Positions 25,075 to 33,253 of a stretch of 35,940 bases of DNA are shown one piece after another. A model generated the notes under the pieces. That model made no database searches. It was given only the letters and a program-made list of their open reading frames with translations, and was not told where the DNA came from. A program made the position numbers and the translations under genes. The stretch lies in the NCBI GenBank assembly GCA_029213025.1, contig JARGOZ010000066.1, positions 1 to 35,940 on the forward strand. Reading direction: 5' to 3'. This stretch comes from Verrucomicrobiales bacterium. Its GTDB lineage: Bacteria > Verrucomicrobiota > Verrucomicrobiia > Verrucomicrobiales > DEV007. Numbering within the stretch: position 1 is the first letter of the stretch; every line of letters begins with the position of its first letter.

Positions 25075-26850
25075 CTAGTAAACGTCGCGCTGATAACGCT
25101 TCGTTTTCTTCATTTCCGCGAGGAAAGCTTCTGCGTCTTCCGGTGATTTCTTCCCGTGCTGCGCAATAATTTCGGCCAGAGCGGTGTGCACATCCTGAGC
25201 CATCCGGCTCGCATCTCCACATACATAGATGTGGGCACCGTCATTGATCCACTGGTACAGATCGACTGCTGATTCCCGCAGTTTGTCCTGAACATATACT
25301 TTCTCAGGCTGATCTCTGGAAAAAGCTACATCGAGACGATCCAGCGCACCTTCTTTTAAATACTCCTGCCACTCCAACTGGTAGAGGAAGTCGTAGGTGT
25401 AGTGCTGGTCGCCGAAGAACAGCCAGTTGCTACCGGAAGCACCGGTTGCCTGACGTTCCTCGATAAATGCGCGGAACGGAGCAATCCCTGTTCCAGGCCC
25501 GATCATGATCATCGGTGTGCCCGGATCCGCCGGTAGACGAAAGTTTTTGTTGGAATGTACATAGACCGGAACTTTGTCACCGCCGTCGACCATATCCGCG
25601 ACGTAGGTGGAAGCTACGCCGACGCGGTCTTTGCCGTGCGAATCGTAGCGAACCGCAGCCACCGTGAGGTGAACTTCGCCCTCGTGAGCTTTCGGACTGG
25701 ACGCAATGGAATAGAGCCGCGGAGCCATTTTGCGGAGAATCCCGGTCAGGTTATCCATAGAGATGTTCTTGCAGGGAAATTCCTCCAGCAAGTCAACCAA
25801 CTGCCTTCCCCACGCCCACTCGGCAAACTCCTTTTTCTTTGTCGGATCCAGCAGCGCAGCGAGCTTTTTGTTCTTCGCAAACTCGTTGTACTTTCCGGCA
25901 ATCCGGGAGGTGAGAGAAGTGATATCAAAATCCGTTTTCAGCGCATCGGCGAGAGTTTTGCCGTCGATTTGTGTATTGGCACTGAGCCCGCTGGCTTTGA
26001 GAACCCGCTGCACGTCTTTGTCCCGGTTTTCAGGAACTACCGCAAGCGCATCACCTACTTCATATTGGAGACCGGAGCCTTCGAGATTCAACTCGAGGTG
26101 CAACGTTTCCTTGGCACTACCGGTTCCGTTAAGAAGGATCTTCTCGGAAACTTCGGCGGGAAATGGATTCTTTTTACTATACGCAGCTCCTCCGGGGGCA
26201 AGTGTAGCAAAACCGCCCGCAGGTGCAGCGACCGCAGCCGGCTTCTCTACCGGAAACGCTTTTAAAGCACCGTCGAGCCACTTTTCCCAGGGCTCCTCGT
26301 AGTCGAGGTCGCAGTCCTGCCGGTCATAGATCCGCTTTGCACCGAGTTCTTCGAGCCGCTTGTCGAGCCGCTTTCCGGTTTCGCAAAACTGTTCGTATGA
26401 TGTATCACCAAGTGCACAGACGGAAAAGTTCGTGTCGCTGAATTTCGCAGCGCCGTCGCCCATGATTTCGTTGTAGAACTCCGTGGCAGCGTCCGGCGGA
26501 TCGCCGTCGCCCCAGGTGCTTACGATGACGAGAAGATTCTTTACTTTGGACAGTTTCTTCGAGTCCGTTTCGGACATATTGACGACCTTCGGCTTGAAGC
26601 CGGATTTGGCCGCGATCTTTTTAGACTTGTCAGCGAGCTCTTCGCAGTTGCCGCTTTCAGTTCCGAAAAGGATCGTTAATTCTGCCGGTGCAGCAGCGCC
26701 TACAGTTCCAACCGCCGGTAAAGAACCGGAGGTAACTCCACAGAAGAAACCGCTGACCCAAACCTGCTGCTCCGGGGTAAAGGAGGCGAGAATCTGGTTC
26801 AATGCAGCCCGCTGCTCAGGAGAAAATGGCGCGTTGTCAGGTATTTGCAT
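25075..26850 (-). CDS. cysJ: NADPH-sulfite reductase flavoprotein subunit
   Basis: A 591-residue diflavin reductase that passes electrons from NADPH through FAD and FMN to the CysI hemoprotein in assimilatory sulfite reduction. The N-terminal flavodoxin-like domain carries the FMN phosphate loop GTESGN (63-68), STWGDGDPPD (111-120) and CALGDTSYEQFC (145-156). The FAD domain has RLYSIASSP (378-386) and the GVASTYVADM segment (411-420). The NADPH domain has GPGTGIAPFR (451-460), CGDASRM (544-550) and the characteristic C-terminus YQRDVY. Length is normal for CysJ. It follows cysI by 26 bases on the same strand and ends in a strong terminator, so cysI-cysJ is an operon with the hemoprotein gene first, the reverse of the enterobacterial cysJI order. 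Confidence 0.96.
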   Translation of the reverse strand: MQIPDNAPFSPEQRAALNQILASFTPEQQVWVSGFFCGVTSGSLPAVGTVGAAAPAELTILFGTESGNCEELADKSKKIAAKSGFKPKVVNMSETDSKKLSKVKNLLVIVSTWGDGDPPDAATEFYNEIMGDGAAKFSDTNFSVCALGDTSYEQFCETGKRLDKRLEELGAKRIYDRQDCDLDYEEPWEKWLDGALKAFPVEKPAAVAAPAGGFATLAPGGAAYSKKNPFPAEVSEKILLNGTGSAKETLHLELNLEGSGLQYEVGDALAVVPENRDKDVQRVLKASGLSANTQIDGKTLADALKTDFDITSLTSRIAGKYNEFAKNKKLAALLDPTKKKEFAEWAWGRQLVDLLEEFPCKNISMDNLTGILRKMAPRLYSIASSPKAHEGEVHLTVAAVRYDSHGKDRVGVASTYVADMVDGGDKVPVYVHSNKNFRLPADPGTPMIMIGPGTGIAPFRAFIEERQATGASGSNWLFFGDQHYTYDFLYQLEWQEYLKEGALDRLDVAFSRDQPEKVYVQDKLRESAVDLYQWINDGAHIYVCGDASRMAQDVHTALAEIIAQHGKKSPEDAEAFLAEMKKTKRYQRDVY

Positions 26851-26876
26851 GATAGAAATTCTTTGATGAAATCAGT

Positions 26877-28622
26877 CTAGACAGCTTCCAGAGCTTCACT
26901 GGTTTTCAGGTCATTATGGAAGTCGTGGCCATGCTCGGTCTTGTTTACATATCCTTTCCGGACTACAAAATCACCGAATCGCTCCCCGTCTTCCCGGCTC
27001 AGCGCATAGTCCCGAATGATCGGTCCCAGAATGCCTTTGATATCCCCGGCTTTGACGGATTCTTTATATAGTTTGTTGAGGCGGTCTCCGCAAAAGCCCG
27101 CACCGAGATACAAATTATACGTGGCAGGACCTCGACCTACAAAAGCGATCTCTGCAATATAGGGACGGGCACAACCGTTTGGGCAACCGGTCATCCGGAT
27201 TGTGATCGCATCCTGACTGAGACCGGCATCATCGAGGACATCATCCAACTCGGTAATCAGATCCGGGAGGTACCGTTCACTTTCCGCGAGAGCAAGGCCA
27301 CAGGTAGGCAGAGCAACACACGCCATCGAATTCAGACGCATCGCCGAAGCACCGTTGGAACCGAAAATCTTATACTCTTTGAGCAGTTTCTCGATCTTCG
27401 GTTTGGCGGATTTGCTTACATTGCCAATCTGCAAATTCTGATTCGCAGTGAGGCGGAAATCCCCTTTGTGAATTTTGGCAATCTCACGTAGACCGGTCAT
27501 CATCGGATAATCTTCGGTATCAAGAACCCGTCCATTTGAGATGAACATGGTGTAGTGAAATTTACCTTTGTGATCTTCCGTCCAGCCGAAGCGGTCGCCA
27601 TTGTGTTCGAATTTGAACGGCTTGGCTTTCTGTAGTTTATACCCGAGCAGACGCTCGACTTCATCGCGAAATCCGTCGATACCCATTCTTTCAACGGTGT
27701 ATTTGAGACGGGCGTTTTTGCGTTCCTTCCGGTTGCCGTGCAATTTCTGAGCGATTACAACCGCCTCCGCCACAGCTACAGCTTGTTCAGGCTTACAAAA
27801 GCCCATCACTTCCGCGAGGCGGGGAAAAGTATCTTCGCTTCCATGGGTCATTCCCATACCGCCACCGACAGTTACATTGTAGCCGACGATCTTTTTGTTT
27901 TCCACGATGGCAATGTATCCGAGGCAGTGGGCAAAAATGTCTACATCGTTGCTCGGTGGAACAGCGATAACGGTCTTGAATTTCCGCGGCAAATAGTGCT
28001 TACCGTAGATCGGTTCCTCTTCGGTATCAAAATGATCGAGAATCGGCGGATCATAAGTCACCTTCTGCTTTTCGCCGGAACCGTCATCAATCCAGATTTC
28101 GTGATAAGCACCGGTTCTGGGGGAAAGGTGATTCGATATCGCTTTCGCCAGATCCTGAATTTCGCCATGCACTTCCGACTCATCGGGATTCGGATTACAC
28201 ATCACGTTTCTGTTCACATCTCCACATGCAGCCAATGTATCAAAAAGAGCTTCGTTAATTTCGGCGACAGTCGTTTTGAGATTGGTCTTAATCACTCCGT
28301 GAAACTGGTAAGCCTGCCGGGTTGTCAGTTTCAATGTGCCGTTCGCATAGGTGTGAGCCAGACGATCCATTTCCAACCACTGCTCCGGCGACGAAACACC
28401 GCCTGGAACACGCACCCGGATCATAAACGAATAAGCCGGCTCGAGCTTCTTTTTCCGACGTTCCGGACGGATGTCCCGGTCGTCCTGCTGGTAGATTCCG
28501 TGAAACTTGGTCAATTGAGTGTCATCATCACTCAACGCACCGGTCGAAGTATCTGCCAATCCTTCCAGTAACGTTCCCCGAAGATAGTTACTGGCATCTT
28601 TAATTTTTTCGTTAGCCGACAT
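26877..28622 (-). CDS. cysI: Sulfite reductase hemoprotein beta subunit
   Basis: A 581-residue siroheme and 4Fe-4S enzyme that reduces sulfite to sulfide with six electrons. The ATG at 28622 gives the normal N-terminus (MSANEKIKDASNYLRGTLLE); the frame extends to 28715 with non-homologous residues. The four cluster/siroheme ligands are visible: Cys435 and Cys441 in ACVALPTCGLALAESERYLP (the C-x5-C pair), and Cys480 and Cys484 in TGCPNGCARPY (the C-x3-C pair). Other family landmarks are LTTRQAYQFHGV (99-110), CGDVNRNVMCNP (133-144) and RLTANQNLQI (390-399). Length fits bacterial CysI. No other cys gene (cysH, cysDN, cysG) is in the window, so the rest of the sulfate-assimilation pathway must be encoded elsewhere. 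Confidence 0.97.
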   Translation of the reverse strand: MSANEKIKDASNYLRGTLLEGLADTSTGALSDDDTQLTKFHGIYQQDDRDIRPERRKKKLEPAYSFMIRVRVPGGVSSPEQWLEMDRLAHTYANGTLKLTTRQAYQFHGVIKTNLKTTVAEINEALFDTLAACGDVNRNVMCNPNPDESEVHGEIQDLAKAISNHLSPRTGAYHEIWIDDGSGEKQKVTYDPPILDHFDTEEEPIYGKHYLPRKFKTVIAVPPSNDVDIFAHCLGYIAIVENKKIVGYNVTVGGGMGMTHGSEDTFPRLAEVMGFCKPEQAVAVAEAVVIAQKLHGNRKERKNARLKYTVERMGIDGFRDEVERLLGYKLQKAKPFKFEHNGDRFGWTEDHKGKFHYTMFISNGRVLDTEDYPMMTGLREIAKIHKGDFRLTANQNLQIGNVSKSAKPKIEKLLKEYKIFGSNGASAMRLNSMACVALPTCGLALAESERYLPDLITELDDVLDDAGLSQDAITIRMTGCPNGCARPYIAEIAFVGRGPATYNLYLGAGFCGDRLNKLYKESVKAGDIKGILGPIIRDYALSREDGERFGDFVVRKGYVNKTEHGHDFHNDLKTSEALEAV

Positions 28623-28759
28623 AATTAGTAAAAATTCAATTATTCCTGGATAAAATCGCAAAAATAACACCCTGATGGGCGCAAAATATAGCAGGGATGG
28701 GACATTTAACACCATTTTTTTCGGAATTCTCCCTATTTTTTATCGGCAATTGGGACTTT

Positions 28760-28806
28760 AGGCTCTAAAGCCTGAATTCAAGCGGGTTCAGGCCGTTCCA
28801 AAAGTT
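28760..28806. repeat. Double hairpin repeat upstream of cysI, related copy near 33142
   Basis: AGGCT/AGCCT (28760-28773) and CCTGAA/TTCAGG (28771-28792) are perfect overlapping inverted repeats, followed by TTCCAAAAGTT (28796-28806). A shorter relative at 33142-33172 shares AAGCCTGAA and TTCCAAAAGTT. It sits in the 265-base gap between the DUF3037 and cysI genes. No SAM riboswitch or other known sulfur riboswitch was recognised. Confidence 0.5.
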
Positions 28807-28888
28807 CAAAAAAATGATTTTCCGGGGCATTTTTTTGCCGAAAAGCCGAGCCTTGGACGAATTCAGAAAAATCTCAGGAATCTGGAAT

Positions 28889-29791
28889 TTATTCCCCCAC
28901 TAATTCGAGGTATTCGGGTTCTTCAATCTTTGCAAAAGAGAGTATTTTATCGACATCCTTGATCGAAGCGACTTGAACCCCGGCTTTGGCCAACCCGTCA
29001 CAAATGTCTTCTGCCGCCTGCCTTTCGGGTCCGGATTCAGCCATACTTACCGCGAAAAGAAACGATTCGGGCAGCATCCCGAGCGATCTGAGCCGGTTGA
29101 CTTTGGAAATCCACTCATCGCCGTGCGTGTAAATCCGGGTGGGCGAGCACTGGGTCAGATTGAGCGGCTTGATCGCTTTGAAAGGCCTTTCGTCACCTCC
29201 GGGCAGATAGGCCAGCGGAATCCCTACGTGATAGGTCTCGGACCCGACCCGCGGACATTCGCGATAAAACCGGTCGAGTTTTGCTCTTCGCAAAATCTGC
29301 TTCAATTCGCGAACCAGCTTTTTCTCCTCATACTCAATGGGGGTGAGGTTTTGATGCTCCACATATCGCGCAAACAACTCATCCACAGCCACATCCATAT
29401 CACTTGCGAGACGGGTTCCTTTCACCGGATGAAAGAACGGCGACGTCCGCGGCCGTGTCAGATGATGAAAGAGTTCGACATTCCCCTCCTGCAGAAACAG
29501 GTCCCTCTGCGCCGGGTGAGAGGAACCAGAGCTGTGCTCATCCTCCCAGAGATTGGTTTCGATGGCCAGAGCGGAAAGTTCATTTTCCAACCGCCGTAAC
29601 CCGGTGCGGTAGATCGAAATGTCGACCTCGGGAAAACAGGCACGGATTCGCCTCGTGCGCTGCGAAGGGAGCAGCCGGTAACCGAGATACCGGCTGTGAG
29701 TTTCCACAGCGAGAACACCGACATTTACAAATTCACCGATCTCCTCGAAAGGACGAAAACCGATAGCCGCGTAGTGCAAAACAAGTTCCAT
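28889..29791 (-). CDS. DUF3037 family protein, partner of a HipA-like kinase
   Basis: A 300-residue soluble protein. The N-terminus has the DUF3037 signature: a short strand (LVLHYAAIGFRP), then EEIGEFVNVGVLAVE (residues 16-30). The remainder is charged and mainly helical (DEEKEL-type stretches such as YEEKKLVRELKQILRRAKLD at about 155-174) and unassigned. Its ATG follows the TAA stop of the HipA-like kinase gene with no spacer (TAAATG), so translation is almost certainly coupled. DUF3037 proteins often stand next to HipA-like kinases across bacteria. The biochemical role of the pair is, to my knowledge, not established; a regulator or antidote of the kinase is one possibility. Confidence 0.78.
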   Translation of the reverse strand: MELVLHYAAIGFRPFEEIGEFVNVGVLAVETHSRYLGYRLLPSQRTRRIRACFPEVDISIYRTGLRRLENELSALAIETNLWEDEHSSGSSHPAQRDLFLQEGNVELFHHLTRPRTSPFFHPVKGTRLASDMDVAVDELFARYVEHQNLTPIEYEEKKLVRELKQILRRAKLDRFYRECPRVGSETYHVGIPLAYLPGGDERPFKAIKPLNLTQCSPTRIYTHGDEWISKVNRLRSLGMLPESFLFAVSMAESGPERQAAEDICDGLAKAGVQVASIKDVDKILSFAKIEEPEYLELVGE

Positions 29792-30529
29792 TTATAAAAC
29801 AGCGAGGACGCCTTCAACGGGGCGGTTTCCGGGCTCCAAAAGAGATTTCGTGATCGATTGAGGGGTCAAAGTGGCCCGGGCCGTTCCCGACTCATCCGCC
29901 AGCCATTCCCCGGGGAGTTGTTTCCAGATTTCCGGTAGAGTTTTCACGGCGGACTCGAATCGCTGCCGCAATTTCATGACCGTCTGCCTCTCCAGAAACG
30001 GGCGAATATCGCGAAACACATGCTCGCGGAAAAATTCCGCCGCTTCAAAGTCGGGATCGAGAGCCCGGTCGTGATCGATCACAAAGAACGAGTGCAACTC
30101 CGGATCCCAGATCAAATTTGGACTGCCCCCGGTTTTCAAAAGGCGACGGTCGGAGTTGGCTGTCCACCAGTCGAAACAAAACACTTCCGCTTTCGTTTCG
30201 TCCGGAATGTGGCGGATATGAGTTTCGCCGAGATCTTCGCCAAAAGGAATCCGGCGCGAACCAAACGCTGTGCCCGGCTCAAAATCCCCCCGATCTTTGG
30301 CCAGAGTCCGCCGGGAGAGCAACTCCGGAATCTCCAGCAACGCAAACGAAGCGGAAGGCAGGCCAAATTTCATCGCCAGATTTCCGAGAACAAATTCCAG
30401 CACCAGCTGATCCCAGGTCACATTGGAGCGTTTCACAAACCAGGATTGACCCGACTCGTCCTGGCAGAGGAACGGGCGGCTGATACCGGACTCGGCTCTG
30501 CCGTGAATACTGATAATCTGTTTGTGCAT
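29792..30529 (-). CDS. HipA-like kinase domain protein
   Basis: A 245-residue compact kinase of the HipA-related group often found with DUF3037. It is much shorter than classical HipA (about 440 residues) and lacks the HipA N-terminal domain. A likely ATP-binding lysine is Lys33 in SWFVKRSN, followed by ELVLG-like helix QLVLEFVLGNLAMKFGLPSA. The catalytic loop reads FDWWTANSDRR with Asp127 (compare the GNTDxH motif of HipA), and the metal-binding Asp is in FFVIDHDRALDPDF (Asp152 or Asp154). All key residues appear present, so activity is plausible. The substrate could be a tRNA synthetase or translation factor as for HipA, but that is inference. There is no HipB-type helix-turn-helix gene nearby. 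The next gene, on the opposite strand, starts 120 bases away. Confidence 0.8.
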   Translation of the reverse strand: MHKQIISIHGRAESGISRPFLCQDESGQSWFVKRSNVTWDQLVLEFVLGNLAMKFGLPSASFALLEIPELLSRRTLAKDRGDFEPGTAFGSRRIPFGEDLGETHIRHIPDETKAEVFCFDWWTANSDRRLLKTGGSPNLIWDPELHSFFVIDHDRALDPDFEAAEFFREHVFRDIRPFLERQTVMKLRQRFESAVKTLPEIWKQLPGEWLADESGTARATLTPQSITKSLLEPGNRPVEGVLAVL

Positions 30530-30651
30530 GGTGGCGGCAAAACTACCTTAGAAAGGGGAATAGACGGCGCAATCAAATTGTTCCCTTTTCAAAAGATGAC
30601 GGTGATAACGCCCCTTGAAACCCCTGCCCTTCGAACCAGGATGCAACACCA

Positions 30652-31875
30652 ATGAACTGTGCCAAAATTTTCGTGCTGTTGCCGCTCTTCCTGCTTTCAT
30701 CACTCACCGCCGAAGAATGGCCCGGCTGGCGCGGCCCTCACGGGGACGGTTCGTCGAATTCCTCCACTGTTCCTCTCGAATGGAATGTGCAAAAAGATAC
30801 CGTGTGGAAAACAAAGATCCCCGGAGTCGGCCACGCCTCGCCTGTTGTTTGGAAAGAACGCATTTTTCTCGTCTCCGCCGAACAGGAAAACCGTTCCAGA
30901 AATCTGCTCTGCCTCGATCGGAGTTCCGGCAAAATCCTGTGGAAGAAAGTCGTGCTGATCTCCGACTTCGAAGACATCCACCGCTTCAACAGCCGCGCCT
31001 CCAGCACCCCGGTTACCGATGGCAAAACCGTGTATGTCAGTTTTCTCGACGGGGAGAAAATGTATATATCCGCTTTTGATTTCGAAGGCAACCAGCTCTG
31101 GGAAAAACGCCCCGGCATTTTCTCCAGTAAACACGGTTACTGTTCGAGCCCGGTTCTCTGGAAAGAAAAAATCATCATCAACGGCGATCACGATGGTGAT
31201 GCCTATATCGTGGCACTACATAAACAAACCGGGGAAACACTATGGAAAACAGAACGCCCCAACAAAACCAGAAGCTACTGCACCCCGATCATCCGCACCA
31301 TCGACGGTCGCAATCAATTAATCCTTTCCGGCAGCAAATCCGTAGCCTCCTACGATCCCGATACCGGCGAACAACACTGGGTCATTGATGGTCCCACCGA
31401 GCAGTTTGTTGCTTCGCTTGTCTACAACGGCAGTTACCTGTTTATGACCTGCGGGTTTCCCGCGAAGCACATGCTCGCAATCGACCCGACCGGATCAGGA
31501 AATGTTACCGACACCCATATCGCCTGGCGCGACACCGCCGGCGCATCCTACGTCCCCAGCCCGGTAACGGTAGGTGACTACTTTGTCGTAGTAGCCGACA
31601 ACGGAGTAGGTAGTTGCTTTGTCGCTGAAACCGGAGAAAGACATTGGAGAGAGCGTCTGCCCGGCAAACACAGCGCATCCATGGTCACCGTCCGTGGACA
31701 CGCCGTTTTCCTGTCAGACCTCGGGGTCATGTCGGCAGTGGAACCGGGACCCGAATTCGTCATTAACTACCAAAGTGAACTGGGTGAAGAAACCTATGCC
31801 TCCCCGGTGATTCACAACGATCAATGGCTGCTCCGCGGCGTTGATCATCTCTACTGCATCGGCAGGAGTCAATAA
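30652..31875 (+). CDS. Exported PQQ-type (BamB-like) beta-propeller protein
   Basis: A 407-residue protein with signal peptide (AKIFVLLPLFLLSSLTA-E). The mature start EEWPGWRGPHGDGSS is typical of a large planctomycetal and verrucomicrobial family of PQQ-like WD propellers. Blades carry the usual tryptophan docking motifs: VWKTKIPGVGHASPVVW, GKILWKKV, GNQLWEKR, GETLWKT, GEQHWVIDG and GERHWRERLPG. These fit an eight-bladed propeller that lacks the C-type cytochrome or dehydrogenase residues, so enzymatic PQQ binding is not shown. Family members are thought to be periplasmic scaffolds, but the function is unknown. It is divergent from the HipA-like gene and followed by about 690 bases of hairpin-rich non-coding DNA. 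Confidence 0.88.
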   Translation: MNCAKIFVLLPLFLLSSLTAEEWPGWRGPHGDGSSNSSTVPLEWNVQKDTVWKTKIPGVGHASPVVWKERIFLVSAEQENRSRNLLCLDRSSGKILWKKVVLISDFEDIHRFNSRASSTPVTDGKTVYVSFLDGEKMYISAFDFEGNQLWEKRPGIFSSKHGYCSSPVLWKEKIIINGDHDGDAYIVALHKQTGETLWKTERPNKTRSYCTPIIRTIDGRNQLILSGSKSVASYDPDTGEQHWVIDGPTEQFVASLVYNGSYLFMTCGFPAKHMLAIDPTGSGNVTDTHIAWRDTAGASYVPSPVTVGDYFVVVADNGVGSCFVAETGERHWRERLPGKHSASMVTVRGHAVFLSDLGVMSAVEPGPEFVINYQSELGEETYASPVIHNDQWLLRGVDHLYCIGRSQ

Positions 31876-31890
31876 AGCACGGCGAAAGAA

Positions 31891-31978
31891 ACGTGACGCG
31901 GACACTCCTGTCCGCATATCAGTGAGTAGGCGTTACCCATGCAAAAGGAGTACGCGAACAAGAGTGTCCGCGTCACGT
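31891..31978. repeat. 88-bp element with perfect 17-bp inverted ends
   Basis: ACGTGACGCGGACACTC (31891-31907) and GAGTGTCCGCGTCACGT (31962-31978) are exact reverse complements. The left arm also overlaps a tight palindrome GCGGACA-CTCC-TGTCCGC (31898-31915). A partial second copy, GAGTGTCCGCATCACG, lies at 33981-33996. The form is that of a MITE or other short intergenic repeat. No target-site duplication was recognised. Confidence 0.75.
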
Positions 31979-32008
31979 CCCAACCCTATCTCAACATAGT
32001 TCAACCCT

Positions 32009-32124
32009 CTCCAGCTCTGGAGGAGCGCTAAGATAGTAGCGCGGGGTGAAGTGAAGCGAACCCCCGGGATTAACCCGGCAACCATTCCCCACCCCGGCAG
32101 GGGTGCCAGAAAGGTTCGCAACCT
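32009..32124. other. Six consecutive hairpins, multi-stem intergenic element
   Basis: Six inverted repeats follow one another: CTCCAG/CTGGAG (32009-32022), GCGCT/AGCGC (32025-32042), GGGGT/ACCCC (32043-32064), CCGGG/CCCGG (32064-32078), CACCCC/GGGGTG (32090-32105) and AGGTT/AACCT (32112-32124). All arms are exact. Open frames through the block are not protein-like. It may encode a structured RNA or be a compound intergenic repeat. It lies downstream of the PQQ-type gene, with no promoter I can identify. Confidence 0.55.
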
Positions 32125-32284
32125 CCCCCAAACCAAACTTCTGCCCCCCCTACCCGCCGCAGCTTCCCCCCCCTTTTATTAGTTATTTCCGGATAGCCTG
32201 AAGATGCCCCCGCTTTAGCTCTTGATTTCACCGGGAAAAGAACGACTCTGCCTGATAGTGAATATGTCAATCCGAGTACTTTTA

Positions 32285-32428
32285 CCCCGCAATTCGCGTC
32301 ATTCGACGCAGGGGATGATCCGTACGCGGTTTCACCGACTCAAGGCCTACCGGGCTTAAGCGGGCTGCCTGCAATCTATTGGTAAGCCCGGGATAATATC
32401 AATTCCCAAAATGGGGACATTCGTGTCC
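32285..32428. repeat. Further inverted repeats in the same gene-free stretch
   Basis: CCCC/GGGG (32285-32288 and 32311-32314) encloses GCGTC-ATTC-GACGC (32296-32309). CCGGGCTTA (32350-32358) pairs with TAAGCCCGG (32383-32391). GGACA-TTCG-TGTCC (32415-32428) resembles the tight stems at 31898 and 33973. The 160 bases between 32125 and 32284 hold C-runs but nothing else recognised. Confidence 0.5.
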
Positions 32429-32452
32429 ACCTAACCAACCAGGGAAACTGAC

Positions 32453-32540
32453 GTTAGTTCAAAACCAAAGGAACTAACCCGTTTATTACACTTTCAAACT
32501 CTATCAATTCTTAGAGCAAGTGTCAGGGCGTTTTGTGCCC
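32453..32540 (+). promoter_or_regulatory. Structured leader or operator upstream of the DksA-like gene
   Basis: GTTAGTTC (32453-32460) and GAACTAAC (32471-32478) form a perfect 8-bp inverted repeat with a 10-base A-rich loop. CTCTA/TAGAG (32499-32516) and GGGC/GCCC (32526-32540) follow, before the ATG at 32567. The first could be an operator; together they would give the mRNA leader three stems. No regulator can be named. Confidence 0.4.
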
Positions 32541-32566
32541 GTTTCTAACAGTAAACCTATAGAACT

Positions 32567-32947
32567 ATGACAAAAATATCCAACGAAAAGTCGATTTGTG
32601 TAAATCCATCGGCTCTACCTACTATCGACCAACTAATTGATCTCGAAATCACTATTCAGAACGAAGTGGAATCCCTCAAGGATGAGATTGACACAGCCCG
32701 GCTTGAGATTGAGGCCATATCGCCAAAGACATCGCTAGGGCTGCACTCACGAAACTCAGTCATTCAAATGTATGAAATGGCAGTGGCCGGGCTGCGTCGC
32801 CGGGAGGAGAGGCTTGCCGCCCTCGAAGCTGCGTTAGAGCGAATGGATAACGGTGAATTTGGCGAGTGCGAAATTTGCCACCAGGGCATAACCTGGGCTC
32901 GACTGGAAGTCCAACCCGAAGCTCTGCGCTGCAGTCACTGCGCATAG
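32567..32947 (+). CDS. DksA/TraR-type C4 zinc-finger protein
   Basis: A 126-residue protein. An N-terminal helical region (about 18-94) is predicted to form the coiled coil typical of DksA-like factors (IDLEITIQNEVESLKDEIDT, then LRRREERLAALEAALERM). It is followed by NGEFGECEICHQGI and the zinc knuckle Cys101, Cys104, Cys122 and Cys125. The segment GECEIC...RLEVQPEALRCSHC is the classic DksA/TraR signature. DksA proteins insert the coiled coil into the RNA polymerase secondary channel and act with ppGpp. I cannot see the DxxDxA tip motif of true DksA, so it is better called DksA/TraR-like. It stands alone, with a structured upstream region and no Shine-Dalgarno sequence. Confidence 0.85.
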   Translation: MTKISNEKSICVNPSALPTIDQLIDLEITIQNEVESLKDEIDTARLEIEAISPKTSLGLHSRNSVIQMYEMAVAGLRRREERLAALEAALERMDNGEFGECEICHQGITWARLEVQPEALRCSHCA

Positions 32948-33009
32948 TAGAGGTAGATCTGATTGAGTGAAACTGAAACGAATTTTGCACTGCTTAACTC
33001 CACGGTATA

Positions 33010-33172
33010 CCATGCACCGGGGAAACCCCCGGGTATGGATGATCGACGCGGTTGACGGCTCTATTTCGGCAGTTGGTCATCACTCCGCGCCATCGCAGCC
33101 ACGAGTTCGTGTTCAGACCGGAATAAAATACAGTTATCCACAGGCGTGAAGCCTGAACGCCTTCCAAAAGTT
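33010..33172. repeat. Hairpins in the gap between the DksA-like and GNAT genes
   Basis: CCAT/ATGG (33010-33038) encloses CCGGGG-AAAC-CCCCGG (33017-33032). AGGCGT/ACGCCT (33142-33162) is followed by TTCCAAAAGTT (33162-33172) and resembles the element upstream of cysI at 28760. The rest of the 306-base gap, 32948-33253, shows nothing recognisable. Confidence 0.45.
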
Positions 33173-33253
33173 GCTTCACCTTCCGATTAGAGAAAGTAAT
33201 ACGGGTGAATGCTTGAGTATCTAAGAGGCTTTCGAAATCTGGACGTTTTAGAC

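Noticed and set aside
28623..28888. SAM riboswitch or other sulfur-related leader upstream of cysI
   Set aside because: The stems seen are short repeats; I could not place the conserved core of any known riboswitch.
32009..32540. tRNA or tmRNA in the hairpin-rich gap
   Set aside because: No cloverleaf, TpsiC-like GTTCRA with matching stem, or acceptor pairing could be fitted to the stems.
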